The notes below the pieces were generated by a model, which did no database searches, was not told the DNA's origin, and saw only the letters and a list, made by a program, of their open reading frames with translations. 64,000 bases of DNA. It comes from JALORV01 sp035429725. GTDB taxonomy: Bacteria > Pseudomonadota > Gammaproteobacteria > Burkholderiales > Burkholderiaceae_F. Below are positions 54,422 to 64,000 of this stretch, one piece after another (position 1 is the stretch's first letter; every line of letters starts with the position of its first letter). The DNA is taken from assembly GCA_035429725.1 (NCBI GenBank), contig DAOMFI010000001.1, positions 34,749-98,748 on the forward strand, written 5' to 3'. The translations under genes and the position numbers were made by a program.

Positions 54422-56926
54422 CTACGCCTCACGCAGCGTGGCGAGCGGCGGTGTTTTCAGCACGCCGCGCAGCCCGAGGTAGCCGCCGCCGAGGGCGCAG
54501 ACAATGCCGCCGCCGACGCCGAGCAGGAACACCCAGGGCGACACCGCGTAGTCGAACTCGAAGGCAAAGCGTGCCAGCGCCCAACCAATGGCGCTGGCTC
54601 CGACTGCCGCCAGCAGGCCGGCGAGACCACCGATGCAGGCCAGCTCGGCCAGTTGCGCGCGCGACAGCTGCTGTCGCGAAGCTCCCAGTGCACGCAGCAG
54701 TCCGGCTTCGCGCACACGTTCATCGCGGCTCGACGCAAGCGCGGAGTAGAGCACCAGTACTCCGGCCGCGAGGGTGAACACGAACAGGAACTCGACCGCC
54801 GCGATCACCTGGTCGATGACAGCCTGCACCTGGCGGAACACCGCCGTCGTGTCGATGACCGTCAGGTTCGGGAACTCGCGCAGCAGCTCGCCCGTCAGGC
54901 CGCTCTTGCTCTCCGGCAGATGAAAAGCGCTGATGAAGCTGGCGGGCCGGTCGGCCAGCAGCGACGGCGGCATCATCACGAAGAAGTTGGCTCGCATCGA
55001 ATCCCAGTTGACCTTGCGCAGGCTGGTGGCGCGGGCGCTGACCGTCTGCCCGGCAATATCGAAGGTCATTTCATCGCCGAGCTTGATGCCGAGCGTCTTC
55101 GCAATGCCCTCCTCGATCGAAAGCTCGTCGCTGCCGTCCTTGAACCACGCCCCGGCAACGATGCGGTTATGCCCCGGTGCCGCCACCGCGTAGGAAAGAT
55201 TGAACTCGCGGTCGACCAGTCGCTGCGCGCGGTCCTCCGTGTAATTCTCGGGGCCGACCGCCTTGCCGTTGATACGGATCAGCCGGCCACGGATCATCGG
55301 ATGCAGTTCCGCCTCGATTCCGGCTTCGTGCAACCGCTGCCCGACCCCGCGCACCTGGTCGGGCTGTACGTTGATGATGAAGCGGTTCGGTGCGTCGGGC
55401 GGCGCCGCGCTGCGCCACGCACTGACAAGATCCGTCCGCGTCACCGTCAGCAGCAACAGCGCCATGAGGCCGACCGCGAGCGACACGAGCTGAACGATCG
55501 TCGCCACCGGGCGCCGCTGCACGGCCGCGAGCGCGAAGCGCCAAGAGATTCCGAGCCGCCCCGTCAGTGCGCGCAGGGGCGACAGTAGCTGCAGTGCGCC
55601 CCACGAAGTCAGCGCGAACAGCAGCAGCCCGCCGGCGAAGCCACCGGCGGTGACGGTGCCGACCTTGAGGTCGTTGGACGACCACAGCAGCAATCCAAGA
55701 AACCCGACCAGTCCTGCGAGGTAGCCCAGGCTGCTGCGCCCCGTCGGCAAGCCGATGTCCTTGCGCAGCACGCGCAGCGGCGGCACCACGCGTAACTGCA
55801 CCAGCGGGGGCAGCGCGAAGCCAAGCAGCAGCACCAGCCCGACCGCCGCGCCCTGCACGGCAGGCAACGGAGAAGGCAGCGGCAAAGTCGTGCTGATGAG
55901 CGACCCCAGCGCCGCCAGCAGCGCAAAGTGCGCCACATAGCCGAGCAGGACACCGAGCAGACACGCGGCGACGCCGACGAACACGAACTCCATGGCGAAG
56001 AGCCGGAAGATGTCGCGCTGGGCGAGCCCGAGGCAGCGCATCATTGCGCACGAATCCAGATGCCTCAGCGAGAAGCGGCGCGCGGCTGCGGCCACCGCGA
56101 CCGCCGCAATCATTGCGGCGAGCAGCGCGACCAGCGAGAGGAATCTCTGCGCACGCTCGATCGTCCGCTGCATCTCGGGGCGACCGCTTTCAAGCGTCTC
56201 GATCCGCTGGCCGCGGGCGAGGTCGCGCTCGAGCGCGGTAGCGAACGTGCGCACCTGCACGCGGTCGCCCGCCGCGAGCAATCGGTACGTAACGCGGCTG
56301 CCGGTCGTGACCAGCTGCGTGGCCGGCAGATCGTCGAGATTGATCATCACGCGCGGCGCAAAGTTGATGAATCCGGAGCCCCGGTCGGGTTCGATGGCGA
56401 TAACGCGGTCGATGCGGAAGACGACATCGCCGAGCTTCAGGCCATCGCCCGGTCGAGCGCCGATGGCCTGCAGCAGCTGCGGATCGACCCAGACCGAGCC
56501 GGGCGCCGGCACGTCGCGCGTCAGCGTCTCGGCCGCACCGGGCTCCGCCTTGACCCGCAACGCGCCACGCAGCGGATAGCCCTGGGAGACTGCCTTCACG
56601 GCGGCCAGCGCATTGCGATCGAGGTCGCGTGCGTTCAGGGCCATGCTGGGAAACGTCACCGTCTCTGCCATCTGCAGGCCCGCCGCGCGCACGCGATCGC
56701 GCAGCGGGTCCGTGATCGGCGTGTCCGAAACCAGCACGAGGTCCGCCGCGAGGAGCTGCGCCGCGTCCCGCTCCAGGCCGAGCCGGATGCGATCGACAAG
56801 AAAGCCGACGCTCGTCACCGCCGCGACCGCGATCACCAGCGCCACGGCGAGCAGCCGCAGTTCGCCGGCGCGCCAGTCGCGCGTCGTCATGCGCATCGCT
56901 TGCTGCAACAGGTGGGAAGGCGTCAT
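54422..56926 (-). CDS. FtsX/YbbP-type ABC transporter permease
   Basis: This 834-residue inner-membrane protein has two FtsX domains and about ten membrane helices. There is one helix near the N-terminus, two groups of three in the middle, and a final group (VEFLFVFTLAAGVLVLYSALASS with RDERVREAGLLRALGASRQQL). Large periplasmic MacB-like domains lie between. The match is to YbbP, which pairs with the ATPase YbbA in E. coli to export or extract hydrophobic molecules. No ATPase gene is adjacent. ATG 56947 is an alternative start. Confidence 0.88.
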   Translation of the reverse strand: MTPSHLLQQAMRMTTRDWRAGELRLLAVALVIAVAAVTSVGFLVDRIRLGLERDAAQLLAADLVLVSDTPITDPLRDRVRAAGLQMAETVTFPSMALNARDLDRNALAAVKAVSQGYPLRGALRVKAEPGAAETLTRDVPAPGSVWVDPQLLQAIGARPGDGLKLGDVVFRIDRVIAIEPDRGSGFINFAPRVMINLDDLPATQLVTTGSRVTYRLLAAGDRVQVRTFATALERDLARGQRIETLESGRPEMQRTIERAQRFLSLVALLAAMIAAVAVAAAARRFSLRHLDSCAMMRCLGLAQRDIFRLFAMEFVFVGVAACLLGVLLGYVAHFALLAALGSLISTTLPLPSPLPAVQGAAVGLVLLLGFALPPLVQLRVVPPLRVLRKDIGLPTGRSSLGYLAGLVGFLGLLLWSSNDLKVGTVTAGGFAGGLLLFALTSWGALQLLSPLRALTGRLGISWRFALAAVQRRPVATIVQLVSLAVGLMALLLLTVTRTDLVSAWRSAAPPDAPNRFIINVQPDQVRGVGQRLHEAGIEAELHPMIRGRLIRINGKAVGPENYTEDRAQRLVDREFNLSYAVAAPGHNRIVAGAWFKDGSDELSIEEGIAKTLGIKLGDEMTFDIAGQTVSARATSLRKVNWDSMRANFFVMMPPSLLADRPASFISAFHLPESKSGLTGELLREFPNLTVIDTTAVFRQVQAVIDQVIAAVEFLFVFTLAAGVLVLYSALASSRDERVREAGLLRALGASRQQLSRAQLAELACIGGLAGLLAAVGASAIGWALARFAFEFDYAVSPWVFLLGVGGGIVCALGGGYLGLRGVLKTPPLATLREA

Positions 56927-57076
56927 GGAATCAGGTCCGAGAGGCATGTGAAGGCCAGCAGGGCCGCGCAGTATGACATCGCCCGCCGAGCGGAAATTCC
57001 GCGGACCGGTTCCGGATTAACCCCGTCCGGTCCAGGCCATCGTTTACAGCACTGCCCTCGCCCACCGGAGCCGCGC

Positions 57077-58603
57077 ATGACCACTACCGCCCTGCTTGCC
57101 GCCACCTCGATCGCCGCGCTGGCGACCGCCGCTGTCACCGCTATGCGCGACGCCGGCCCGCCCGCCGCCGCTACGGCACTAACCATTTACAGCCATGCCG
57201 CGCCCGGCGCCGTCTCGCCGGAGCTCTATCGGACACCGGGCCGCGGCACCGTTCCCGGATACGCGGTCGTGCGGCAGGAGCGCGATTTCGAGTTCTTGAA
57301 GGGCCGGAACGCCGTGCGCTTCGCCGACGTCGCGGCGCTGATCGATCCGACCACCGTGGCGTTCGAGTCGATGACCGACGCCCGCGGCACGACGGTGCTG
57401 GAGCAGAACTACCAGTTCGACCTCGTCAGCACCGACAAGCTGCTGCAGAAGTACATCGACCGTCCGATCGCGGTCGAGCAGGTGCGCGGCCAGTCGACCG
57501 AGACGTTCAATGGGACGCTGCTCTCGACGCAAGGCGGCCTCGTGCTGAAGCGCGATGATGGCAGCGTGCAGGTCGTGCCGCACAACGCCGGCGTGAAGCT
57601 GCCGGCGCTGCCGGGCGGGCTGATCACCCGGCCGACGCTCGTGTGGGACGTCAGCGCACAGCGGCCCGGCAATCATCGAACCCGCGTGTCGTACCAGACG
57701 CAGGGCATGACCTGGTGGTCCGACTACAACGTCACCTATGCTGAGGGCGCAACGGCAAACAGCTGCCGGATGGACGTCGGCGCCTGGGTCAGCATCGTCA
57801 ACCAGTCAGGCGCCGGCTACACCGACGCGAAGCTGAAGCTGGTGGCGGGCGACGTTCACCGGGCGACTCAGGTCGGCGCGCTGAACTCGGCGCTGCCCGC
57901 AGCGAAGGCCCTCCGCAGCGAGGAGTCCGCCGGCTTCGCCGAGAAGGCCTTCTTCGAGTACCACCTGTACACGCTCGGGCGCACCACCACCCTGCCCGAC
58001 AACTCCACCAAGCAGATCGAGCTCTTTCCCGCAGCCCGCCGCGTGCCGTGCGAGAAGCTGCTCGTCTACTACGGCGCGCCCGCGGGATACCGAGGCTTCC
58101 TGCCCTCGCCCGCGACCGACCGCAACTACGGCGTGCAGGGCAACCGCAAGGTCGACGTCTACCTGCAGTTCGCGAACGCCGAGGCCAATGGCATGGGCAT
58201 GCCGCTGCCCGCCGGCCGCGTGCGCGTCTCGAAGCTCGACCCGGCCGACCAGACGCTCGAGTTCATCGGCGAAGACACGATCGACCACACGCCGCGCAAC
58301 GAGAAGGTACTGCTGAAGCTCGGCTCCGCCTTCGACGTCGTCGGCGAACGCCGCCAGCTCGACTTCCGCGTCGATACGTCGCGCAAGACGATGACCGAGG
58401 AGATCGAGGTGCGCCTGCGCAACCAGAAGAAAGAGCGCGTCGAGGTGATGGTCAAGGAGAACCTGTACCGCTGGGTCAACTGGACCATCAGTTCAAAGTC
58501 GCACGACTATCGCAAGGACGACGCGCGGACGATCGTGTTTCCGGTCAGCGTGGCGCCCGAGGGCGAGGTCGTCGTGCGCTACACGGTGAACTACAGCTGG
58601 TAA
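57077..58603 (+). CDS. DUF4139-domain secreted protein
   Basis: This 508-residue protein has an N-terminal signal (about 1-25) and a long beta-rich body. The DUF4139 region shows PTLVWDVSAQRPGNHRTRVSYQT, WWSDYNVTYAEG and the late MTEEIEVRLRNQKKERVEVMVKENLYRW. The family is periplasmic or outer-membrane associated and has no known activity. It is divergent from the YbbP-type permease, with 150 bp between the starts. Confidence 0.85.
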   Translation: MTTTALLAATSIAALATAAVTAMRDAGPPAAATALTIYSHAAPGAVSPELYRTPGRGTVPGYAVVRQERDFEFLKGRNAVRFADVAALIDPTTVAFESMTDARGTTVLEQNYQFDLVSTDKLLQKYIDRPIAVEQVRGQSTETFNGTLLSTQGGLVLKRDDGSVQVVPHNAGVKLPALPGGLITRPTLVWDVSAQRPGNHRTRVSYQTQGMTWWSDYNVTYAEGATANSCRMDVGAWVSIVNQSGAGYTDAKLKLVAGDVHRATQVGALNSALPAAKALRSEESAGFAEKAFFEYHLYTLGRTTTLPDNSTKQIELFPAARRVPCEKLLVYYGAPAGYRGFLPSPATDRNYGVQGNRKVDVYLQFANAEANGMGMPLPAGRVRVSKLDPADQTLEFIGEDTIDHTPRNEKVLLKLGSAFDVVGERRQLDFRVDTSRKTMTEEIEVRLRNQKKERVEVMVKENLYRWVNWTISSKSHDYRKDDARTIVFPVSVAPEGEVVVRYTVNYSW

Positions 58604-58659
58604 GCCACGCGCCGCGCTGCGATCGTTGGGGCCTTGCCATCCGCTGGTGCTGTGGAATT

Positions 58660-59229
<570 letters not shown>

Positions 59230-59254
59230 GCTCCCGACTCCTTCGTGGTCAACG

Positions 59255-59656
59255 TCAAATCATGCACCGCGCGATCACTGCGTAACCGTGCCCGAGACCA
59301 TCAGCGTGCCATTGCCGCGCCCGCGAACGCTCGACCTTCATCTCAGAGCAAAAACGCAACGTGCTGTCCGAAGCGGTTGCAGCGGCGTTGGGCTCCGGGC
59401 CTGCGAGCGGCAGCGTCATCGGCATGTGCGACAGTCTGTCACCGAGCGAGCCGATCGTCATACCGTCAATGTGCGGGCCGTTGGTGCGCTGCGCCGGGAG
59501 TTCGGCGTTGTCGACGCGCGTGACCCTGCCGCCCTGGGCCGTTGCACGCCTCGGCGCTTCGACCGCTGTGGCGGAGACTTTTTGTGCCGGTGCCTGCTGC
59601 ACGATCGCCGACCGGTCAACAGTGATGCCAGGCCACAGGGTCGACCTCGAGTTCAA
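59255..59656 (-). CDS. Possible hypothetical protein coupled to the efflux lipoprotein gene
   Basis: This open frame of 133 codons starts at a TTG that overlaps the TGA of the outer-membrane efflux gene by four bases. It fills most of an otherwise empty 423-bp space. Third-position GC is high, as in neighbouring genes, but I see no known domain, signal peptide or membrane helix. A long open frame on the opposite strand overlaps it. It may be a real coupled gene or simply high-GC open frame. Confidence 0.3.
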   Translation of the reverse strand: MNSRSTLWPGITVDRSAIVQQAPAQKVSATAVEAPRRATAQGGRVTRVDNAELPAQRTNGPHIDGMTIGSLGDRLSHMPMTLPLAGPEPNAAATASDSTLRFCSEMKVERSRARQWHADGLGHGYAVIARCMI

Positions 59657-61116
59657 GGGGCGCGCGCAGGGCGCCCGGCATCCGAGACACGCGCCGCTGG
59701 CGTTGAGACTGTCATCCCGTCGGCCAGTGTGACCCAGCCACCGCCAAGCGACTGATAGACGCTGACCACGGCGCCGAAAACCTCGGCACGAACCTGCGCC
59801 AGCGTCAGCTCCGCGGGAAACAGCTGCTGCTCGGCCTGCAGGACGGTGGAGTACGGCACGTAGCCGCCGTTGTACTGCAGCCGCGCGAGCCGCGTGTACT
59901 CGCCCAGCGCATCGACCAGCCCCTGCTGGGCGCTGAGCTTCTCACGCGACTTCTGCTGCGCGATCAACGCGTTCTCGACGTCGGCAAACGCGCCCTGCAC
60001 CGTCTTCTCGTAGTTGTACAGCGCCGCCTGCTGTCCGGCTTCGGCCTGCCGCACCTGCCCGGTGATCGCGCCGCCCGAGAAAATCGGTCCCAGCAGCCCG
60101 CCGCCGTAGCTCCAGACCCGGTTCGGGTTCTTCATCAGGTCGGATAGGTCGGCGCTGACGCCCCCGATTGTTCCGGTCAGCGATATCGTCGGGAAGTACA
60201 GGGCCTTGGCCGCGCCGATCTGTGCGTTGGCGGAAATCAGCTGCTGCTCGGCCTGCATGACATCGGGCCGCCGTTCGAGCAGCTGCGACGGCAGCTCTGC
60301 CGGCGTCGCCGGAAACGTCAGGTCCTTGACGGCCTTGCCGCGCGTGATCCGGCCCGGATTGCGGCCGAGCAGGACGGAGAGCGCATTCTCGGTCTGCACA
60401 ATCTGCTGCTCGATCGCGGGGATCTGCGCCGCGGCGGTCTGCGATTGCGACTTCGCCTGCGCCACGTTCATCTGCGAGACAACCCCGTACTTGAACTGCA
60501 GTTCGAAGAGCTTCAGCGACTCGTTGTAGGTCACGAGTGTCTTCTGCGCCACGGCGAGCTGCTCGTCGAGCGCACGCAGCGTCAGGTAGTTGTTGGCGAC
60601 CTGGCCGACCAGCGTCAGGATGACGCCGCGGCGCGCCTCGTCGGTCGCCAGCAGGTTCGCCTGCGCCGACTCCGTCTGGCGGCGGATGCGGCCCCACAGG
60701 TCGATCTCCCAGCTGGCGCTGGCGATCACCTGGTAGGAAGACTGCGTACGCGAGGTGCTCGGACGGTTCGGCAGCACGTCGGTCGAGAACTGCTGGCGTG
60801 CGCCCTGCGCGTCATAACCGATCTGCGGATAGAACTGCGACTGCGTCTCGGAGAGCAGCGCGGCGGCCTGTTGCACATTGGCTGCCGCCTGCTTGACGGT
60901 CACGTTGTTGGCAAGCGCCTCGGCGATCAGGCCGTCGAGCACCGGGTCGCCAAACTGCTTCCACCACTCGGTGTTGATCGTGTCGGCCGTGGCCTTAGGC
61001 AGGTACTCGTAGGTGGCCGGCACCGTGATCTCCGGCCGCCGATAGTCCGGGCCGACCGCGCACGCCACCAGAAGGCAGGCCAGCAGCGCACCGGCAACCG
61101 ATCTCGCGCGGGTCAT
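59653..61116 (-). CDS. Efflux outer-membrane lipoprotein, OprM/NodT family
   Basis: This 487-residue TolC-like channel has a lipobox LLVAC (C19) after a short signal, then AVGPDYRRP and EWWKQFGDPVLDGLI, the standard N-terminus of the family. The periodic helices (LAQKTLVTYNESLKLFELQFKYGVVSQ) form the periplasmic tunnel. It overlaps the RND pump gene by four bases. The three-part pump exports drugs or other toxic compounds across both membranes. Confidence 0.95.
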   Translation of the reverse strand: MTRARSVAGALLACLLVACAVGPDYRRPEITVPATYEYLPKATADTINTEWWKQFGDPVLDGLIAEALANNVTVKQAAANVQQAAALLSETQSQFYPQIGYDAQGARQQFSTDVLPNRPSTSRTQSSYQVIASASWEIDLWGRIRRQTESAQANLLATDEARRGVILTLVGQVANNYLTLRALDEQLAVAQKTLVTYNESLKLFELQFKYGVVSQMNVAQAKSQSQTAAAQIPAIEQQIVQTENALSVLLGRNPGRITRGKAVKDLTFPATPAELPSQLLERRPDVMQAEQQLISANAQIGAAKALYFPTISLTGTIGGVSADLSDLMKNPNRVWSYGGGLLGPIFSGGAITGQVRQAEAGQQAALYNYEKTVQGAFADVENALIAQQKSREKLSAQQGLVDALGEYTRLARLQYNGGYVPYSTVLQAEQQLFPAELTLAQVRAEVFGAVVSVYQSLGGGWVTLADGMTVSTPAARVSDAGRPARAP

Positions 61117-64000
61117 TCAGAGCCTCCGCTCGGCGCCGCGGAAGGCGCGACGCTCGGGGCCGCCTTGCGCTCGGCACGCCATTCGTTGAAGCGCGCGAAC
61201 AGGTAGTAAAACAGCGGCACGTACAGCATCGCCAGCGTGGTCTCGCCGAGCATGCCGCCGATGATGCCGGTGCCGATCGAGTGACGGGCGTTTGCGCCGG
61301 CGCCGAGCGCCAGCGCCAGCGGGAGCACGCCGAAGGCGAACGCGAGCGAAGTCATCACGATCGGCCGCAGCCGCTGTTCGCCCGCGAGCATCGTCGCCTC
61401 GATGATCGACTTGCCCTGGCGCCGCAGCTCGACTGCCGCCGACACGCGCAGCACCGCGTTCTTGGCGCCGAGGCCGATCAGCACCAGCAGGCCGATCTGG
61501 AAATACACGTCGTTGTCGAGCCCGCGCATCCAGTTGAAGACCAGCGCGCCGAGCACGCCGAACGGCACGGCGGTCATGACGGCGCCCGGCAGCGTCCACG
61601 ACTCGTACTGCGCCGCCAGCACGAGGAAAACGAAGATCAGCCCGAACGCGAAGGCGACCATCGACGTGCCGCCCGACTGCTTCTCGTCATAAGCGATGCC
61701 GGACCAGCCGAACCGGTAACCGCCCGGCAGTTCGCGCGCGATGTCTTCCATTGCCGCAATTGCCTGTCCGGAGCTGAAGCCGGGTGCCTGACTGCCGATG
61801 ATCTTCGCCGCGGGGAAGCCGTTGAAGTGCGGCAGGAGGTCGGGACCGGTCACGTAGCTGGTCTTCACCAGCGCGGTCAGCGGGATCATCTGGCCGTGCT
61901 GGTTGCGCGTGTACAGCTTCGTGATGTCATCGGGTGTCAGCCGGAAGCGCGCGTCGGACTGCAGGATCACGAACCACGAGCGGCTGAACTGGTTGAACTG
62001 GCTGACGATCAGCGACCCGAACTGCGCCTGGATCGCGCTGTAGACGTCGGAGATCTGCACGCCGAGCAGCGTGGCCTTGTCGCGATCGACGTCGACTTTA
62101 AGCTGCTGGCTGCTGGCGCGAAACGTGGTGTTCACACCCGCGAGCTCCGGACGCGCCTTCGCCCGCTTGATGAACTCCTGCGTCACGGTGTCGAGTTGAG
62201 TCACGTCGCCGCTCCCAACCGACTGGATCCAGAACTCGAACCCACCAGTGGTGCCGAGGCCGGGAATCGCGGGCGGTGCGATCGGCAGCACCAGCGCCTC
62301 ATTGAGCGCGAAGGACTTCTTGTACACGTCGATCAGGATCGTGCGCGGATTCTCGAGCTTCGCTGTCTCGATCGACTTGTAGCGTTCCTTGAAGTCCTTC
62401 AGTGTGACGAACAGGGTCGACGCATTGGTCTTGAATCCCTGGTCGATCAGGCTGTAGCCGTTGATGACGCTGCGGTTGAGTACACCCGGCTGCTCGGCAT
62501 ACAGCTTGTCAACGGCGTCGCCCATCTTCACCGTGCGGTCCAGGCTCGCCGCGTCGGGCATCACGATCGCGGTCAGCACATAGCCCTGGTCCTCGAGCGG
62601 CACGAAGCTGGTTGGCGTCGTCTTGAAGAGCCACACAATCGCGGCGATGAAGCCGGCGAGCAGGATCAGCGCAATGACGGCGCGGCGGATCGTCAGCATC
62701 ACCAGCCGCCCGTAGGCGTCGGTCAGCTTCTGGAACTGCCGGTTGAACCAGCCGAAGAACCCTTTGGTCTTGGGTGGCTCGTGCTTCAGCAGCAGCGCGC
62801 ACATCGCCGGTGTCAGCGTCAGCGCGACGAAACCCGAAATCGCTACCGAGGCGACGATCGTGATCGCGAACTGCTTGTAGAGCTGTCCTGTGCTGCCCGG
62901 CAGGAACGCGGCCGGTATGAACACGGCGCACAGCACCAGCACGACCGCGATGACCGGGCCCGAGACTTCCTCCATCGACCGGATCGCCGCGTCCTTCGGG
63001 GACAGGCCGTGTTCGTTCATGTTCCGGTCGGTGTTCTCGACGACGACGATCGCATCGTCGACGACCATGCCGATCGCCAGCACCAGTCCGAACAGCGTCA
63101 GCAGGTTCAGCGAATAGCCGAGCGCGTACATGCCGGTGAACGCGCCGACCAGCGCGACGCCAATCGCGACGACGCAGATGAAGGTCGCGCGCAGGCTCTG
63201 CAGGAACAGGAACACGACCACCACGACCAGCACCAGCGCCTCGAACAGCGTGTGGATCACCTCCTCGATCGACAGGCGCACGAAGTCCGTCGTGTCGAGC
63301 GCGATCACGGTCTCGATGCCGGGCGGCAGCGTGGCCTGCATGCCCGCGAGCGACTTGCGCACGCCGTCGGACACGCCGATCGCGTTCGACCCGGCCTGCT
63401 GGTAGACGGCAATGTACGTGGCGGGCACGCCGTTGAGCTTGGAGTCGACGATGTAGCTCTTGAGCCCGACCTCGGCGCGCGCGACGTCCTTCAGCCGCAC
63501 GATCGCGCTGCCGCTGCTCGCCGCACGCAGGATCATGTTCTCGTACTGCAGCGGGTCGGTGAACGGACGCTGCGTGACGACCGGAAAGCTCAGTTCGACC
63601 GGCGCCTGCGTCGGCTGCTGGCCGATCTGGCCGGCGCCAAAGAGCGCGTTCTGCGACTGCACCGCCTGCTGGATGTCGCTGGTCGTGATCCCGAGCGAGG
63701 CCATGCGATCCGGGTTCATCCAGATGCGCATGGCCTGGTCCGGCACGCCGAAGATCTGCGCCTGCCCCGCGCCCGGCACGCGCTTCAACGTGTCCAGCAC
63801 GTACACGTTGGCGTAGTTGGCGATGTACTCGGGCGTGTACCGCTCCGCCGGCCCCTTTACGGCGATCAGCATCATGATCGACGAAGACTTCTTCTGGACC
63901 TGCACGCCGTTCTGCGTGACGGCCTCGGGCAGCTGCGGCAGCGCGAGGTTGACGCGGTTCTGCACCTGCACCTGCGCGATGTCGGGGTCGGTGTCGAGCG
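61113..64000 (-). CDS. RND efflux inner-membrane pump, HAE1 (AcrB/MexB) family, N-terminus beyond the right edge
   Basis: About 960 residues of an RND pump are present; the reading frame remains open to the right edge. The first visible part (TDPDIAQVQVQNR) corresponds to about residue 90 of AcrB, so some 80-90 residues are missing. Visible blocks are GMVVDDAIVVVENTDRNM (the proton-relay Asp pair in helix 4), PMCALLLKH-type TM region as TPAMCALLLKHE, and GVLGALVFNWMRG near the C-terminus. The ATG at 63971-like internal starts should be ignored. The membrane-fusion partner is expected just outside the window. Confidence 0.95.
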   Translation of the reverse strand, partial: LDTDPDIAQVQVQNRVNLALPQLPEAVTQNGVQVQKKSSSIMMLIAVKGPAERYTPEYIANYANVYVLDTLKRVPGAGQAQIFGVPDQAMRIWMNPDRMASLGITTSDIQQAVQSQNALFGAGQIGQQPTQAPVELSFPVVTQRPFTDPLQYENMILRAASSGSAIVRLKDVARAEVGLKSYIVDSKLNGVPATYIAVYQQAGSNAIGVSDGVRKSLAGMQATLPPGIETVIALDTTDFVRLSIEEVIHTLFEALVLVVVVVFLFLQSLRATFICVVAIGVALVGAFTGMYALGYSLNLLTLFGLVLAIGMVVDDAIVVVENTDRNMNEHGLSPKDAAIRSMEEVSGPVIAVVLVLCAVFIPAAFLPGSTGQLYKQFAITIVASVAISGFVALTLTPAMCALLLKHEPPKTKGFFGWFNRQFQKLTDAYGRLVMLTIRRAVIALILLAGFIAAIVWLFKTTPTSFVPLEDQGYVLTAIVMPDAASLDRTVKMGDAVDKLYAEQPGVLNRSVINGYSLIDQGFKTNASTLFVTLKDFKERYKSIETAKLENPRTILIDVYKKSFALNEALVLPIAPPAIPGLGTTGGFEFWIQSVGSGDVTQLDTVTQEFIKRAKARPELAGVNTTFRASSQQLKVDVDRDKATLLGVQISDVYSAIQAQFGSLIVSQFNQFSRSWFVILQSDARFRLTPDDITKLYTRNQHGQMIPLTALVKTSYVTGPDLLPHFNGFPAAKIIGSQAPGFSSGQAIAAMEDIARELPGGYRFGWSGIAYDEKQSGGTSMVAFAFGLIFVFLVLAAQYESWTLPGAVMTAVPFGVLGALVFNWMRGLDNDVYFQIGLLVLIGLGAKNAVLRVSAAVELRRQGKSIIEATMLAGEQRLRPIVMTSLAFAFGVLPLALALGAGANARHSIGTGIIGGMLGETTLAMLYVPLFYYLFARFNEWRAERKAAPSVAPSAAPSGGSE

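Noticed and set aside
52961..55588. An 875-codon plus-strand open frame
   Set aside because: It is antisense to the 558-residue gene and the permease, and has no signal, domain or ribosome binding site.

Overview
The window is high-GC chromosomal DNA of a betaproteobacterium, probably near Rhodocyclales/Burkholderiales. The evidence is gene order: mdh, a divergent gntR, sdhCDAB, sdhE, gltA, odhA, odhB, lpdA and zapE form the TCA-cycle block I know from that class. A run of 100 N at 10561-10660 marks it as a draft or metagenome scaffold. I see no rRNA, tRNA, CRISPR array, insertion sequence or phage gene.

Region 1 (1-6624, minus strand) is the 2-oxoglutarate dehydrogenase operon odhA-odhB-pspC-like-lpdA, followed by zapE, which runs off the left edge. 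Region 2 (6913-20457, plus strand) is the unusual part. It is a 13.5-kb redox cluster lying between odhA and gltA. It encodes a flavin/Fe-S oxidoreductase, a first 2-oxoacid:ferredoxin oxidoreductase alpha/beta pair, an NfnA/NfnB pair (ferredoxin:NADP+ transhydrogenase type), a second 2-oxoacid oxidoreductase alpha/beta pair, a 743-residue protein that looks like a degenerate pyruvate:ferredoxin oxidoreductase domain with a ferredoxin tail, and a ComB-like phosphatase. Together these could oxidise 2-oxoacids to CoA thioesters (or run in reverse) and exchange electrons among low-potential carriers, NAD(H) and NADP(H).

Region 3 (20508-35370) resumes central metabolism. It has gltA, sdhE, sdhBADC and a GntR/UTRA regulator on the minus strand. 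Mdh and a methylcitrate-cycle operon (prpB, prpC, a GNAT acetyltransferase, prpD, acnA) are on the plus strand. A near-perfect 18-bp palindrome over the divergent gntR/mdh promoters is the likely regulatory switch.

Region 4 (35371-48592) holds an Mla/MCE-type lipid-transport operon (STAS-permease, ATPase, MCE protein, lipoprotein). It runs with overlapping genes into DUF2237, PIN and alcohol dehydrogenase genes. Then come a GNAT-exonuclease fusion paired with an M14 carboxypeptidase, a PLP aminotransferase, a cold-shock gene with a clear terminator, a TrhA/hemolysin-III membrane protein and a polytopic membrane protein.

Region 5 (48785-64000) contains a small secreted protein and a minus-strand operon (unknown 558-residue protein, truncated globin, rmuC, a DapA-family lyase, yaiI). 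It also has an FtsX/YbbP-type permease without a neighbouring ATPase, a DUF4139 protein, a DUF4287/DUF5655 protein, and a tripartite RND efflux pair (outer-membrane lipoprotein and inner-membrane pump). The pump is cut by the right edge.

The scaffold gap has a simple explanation: 55 bases before and after the Ns are identical, and collapsing them restores one continuous korA reading frame.
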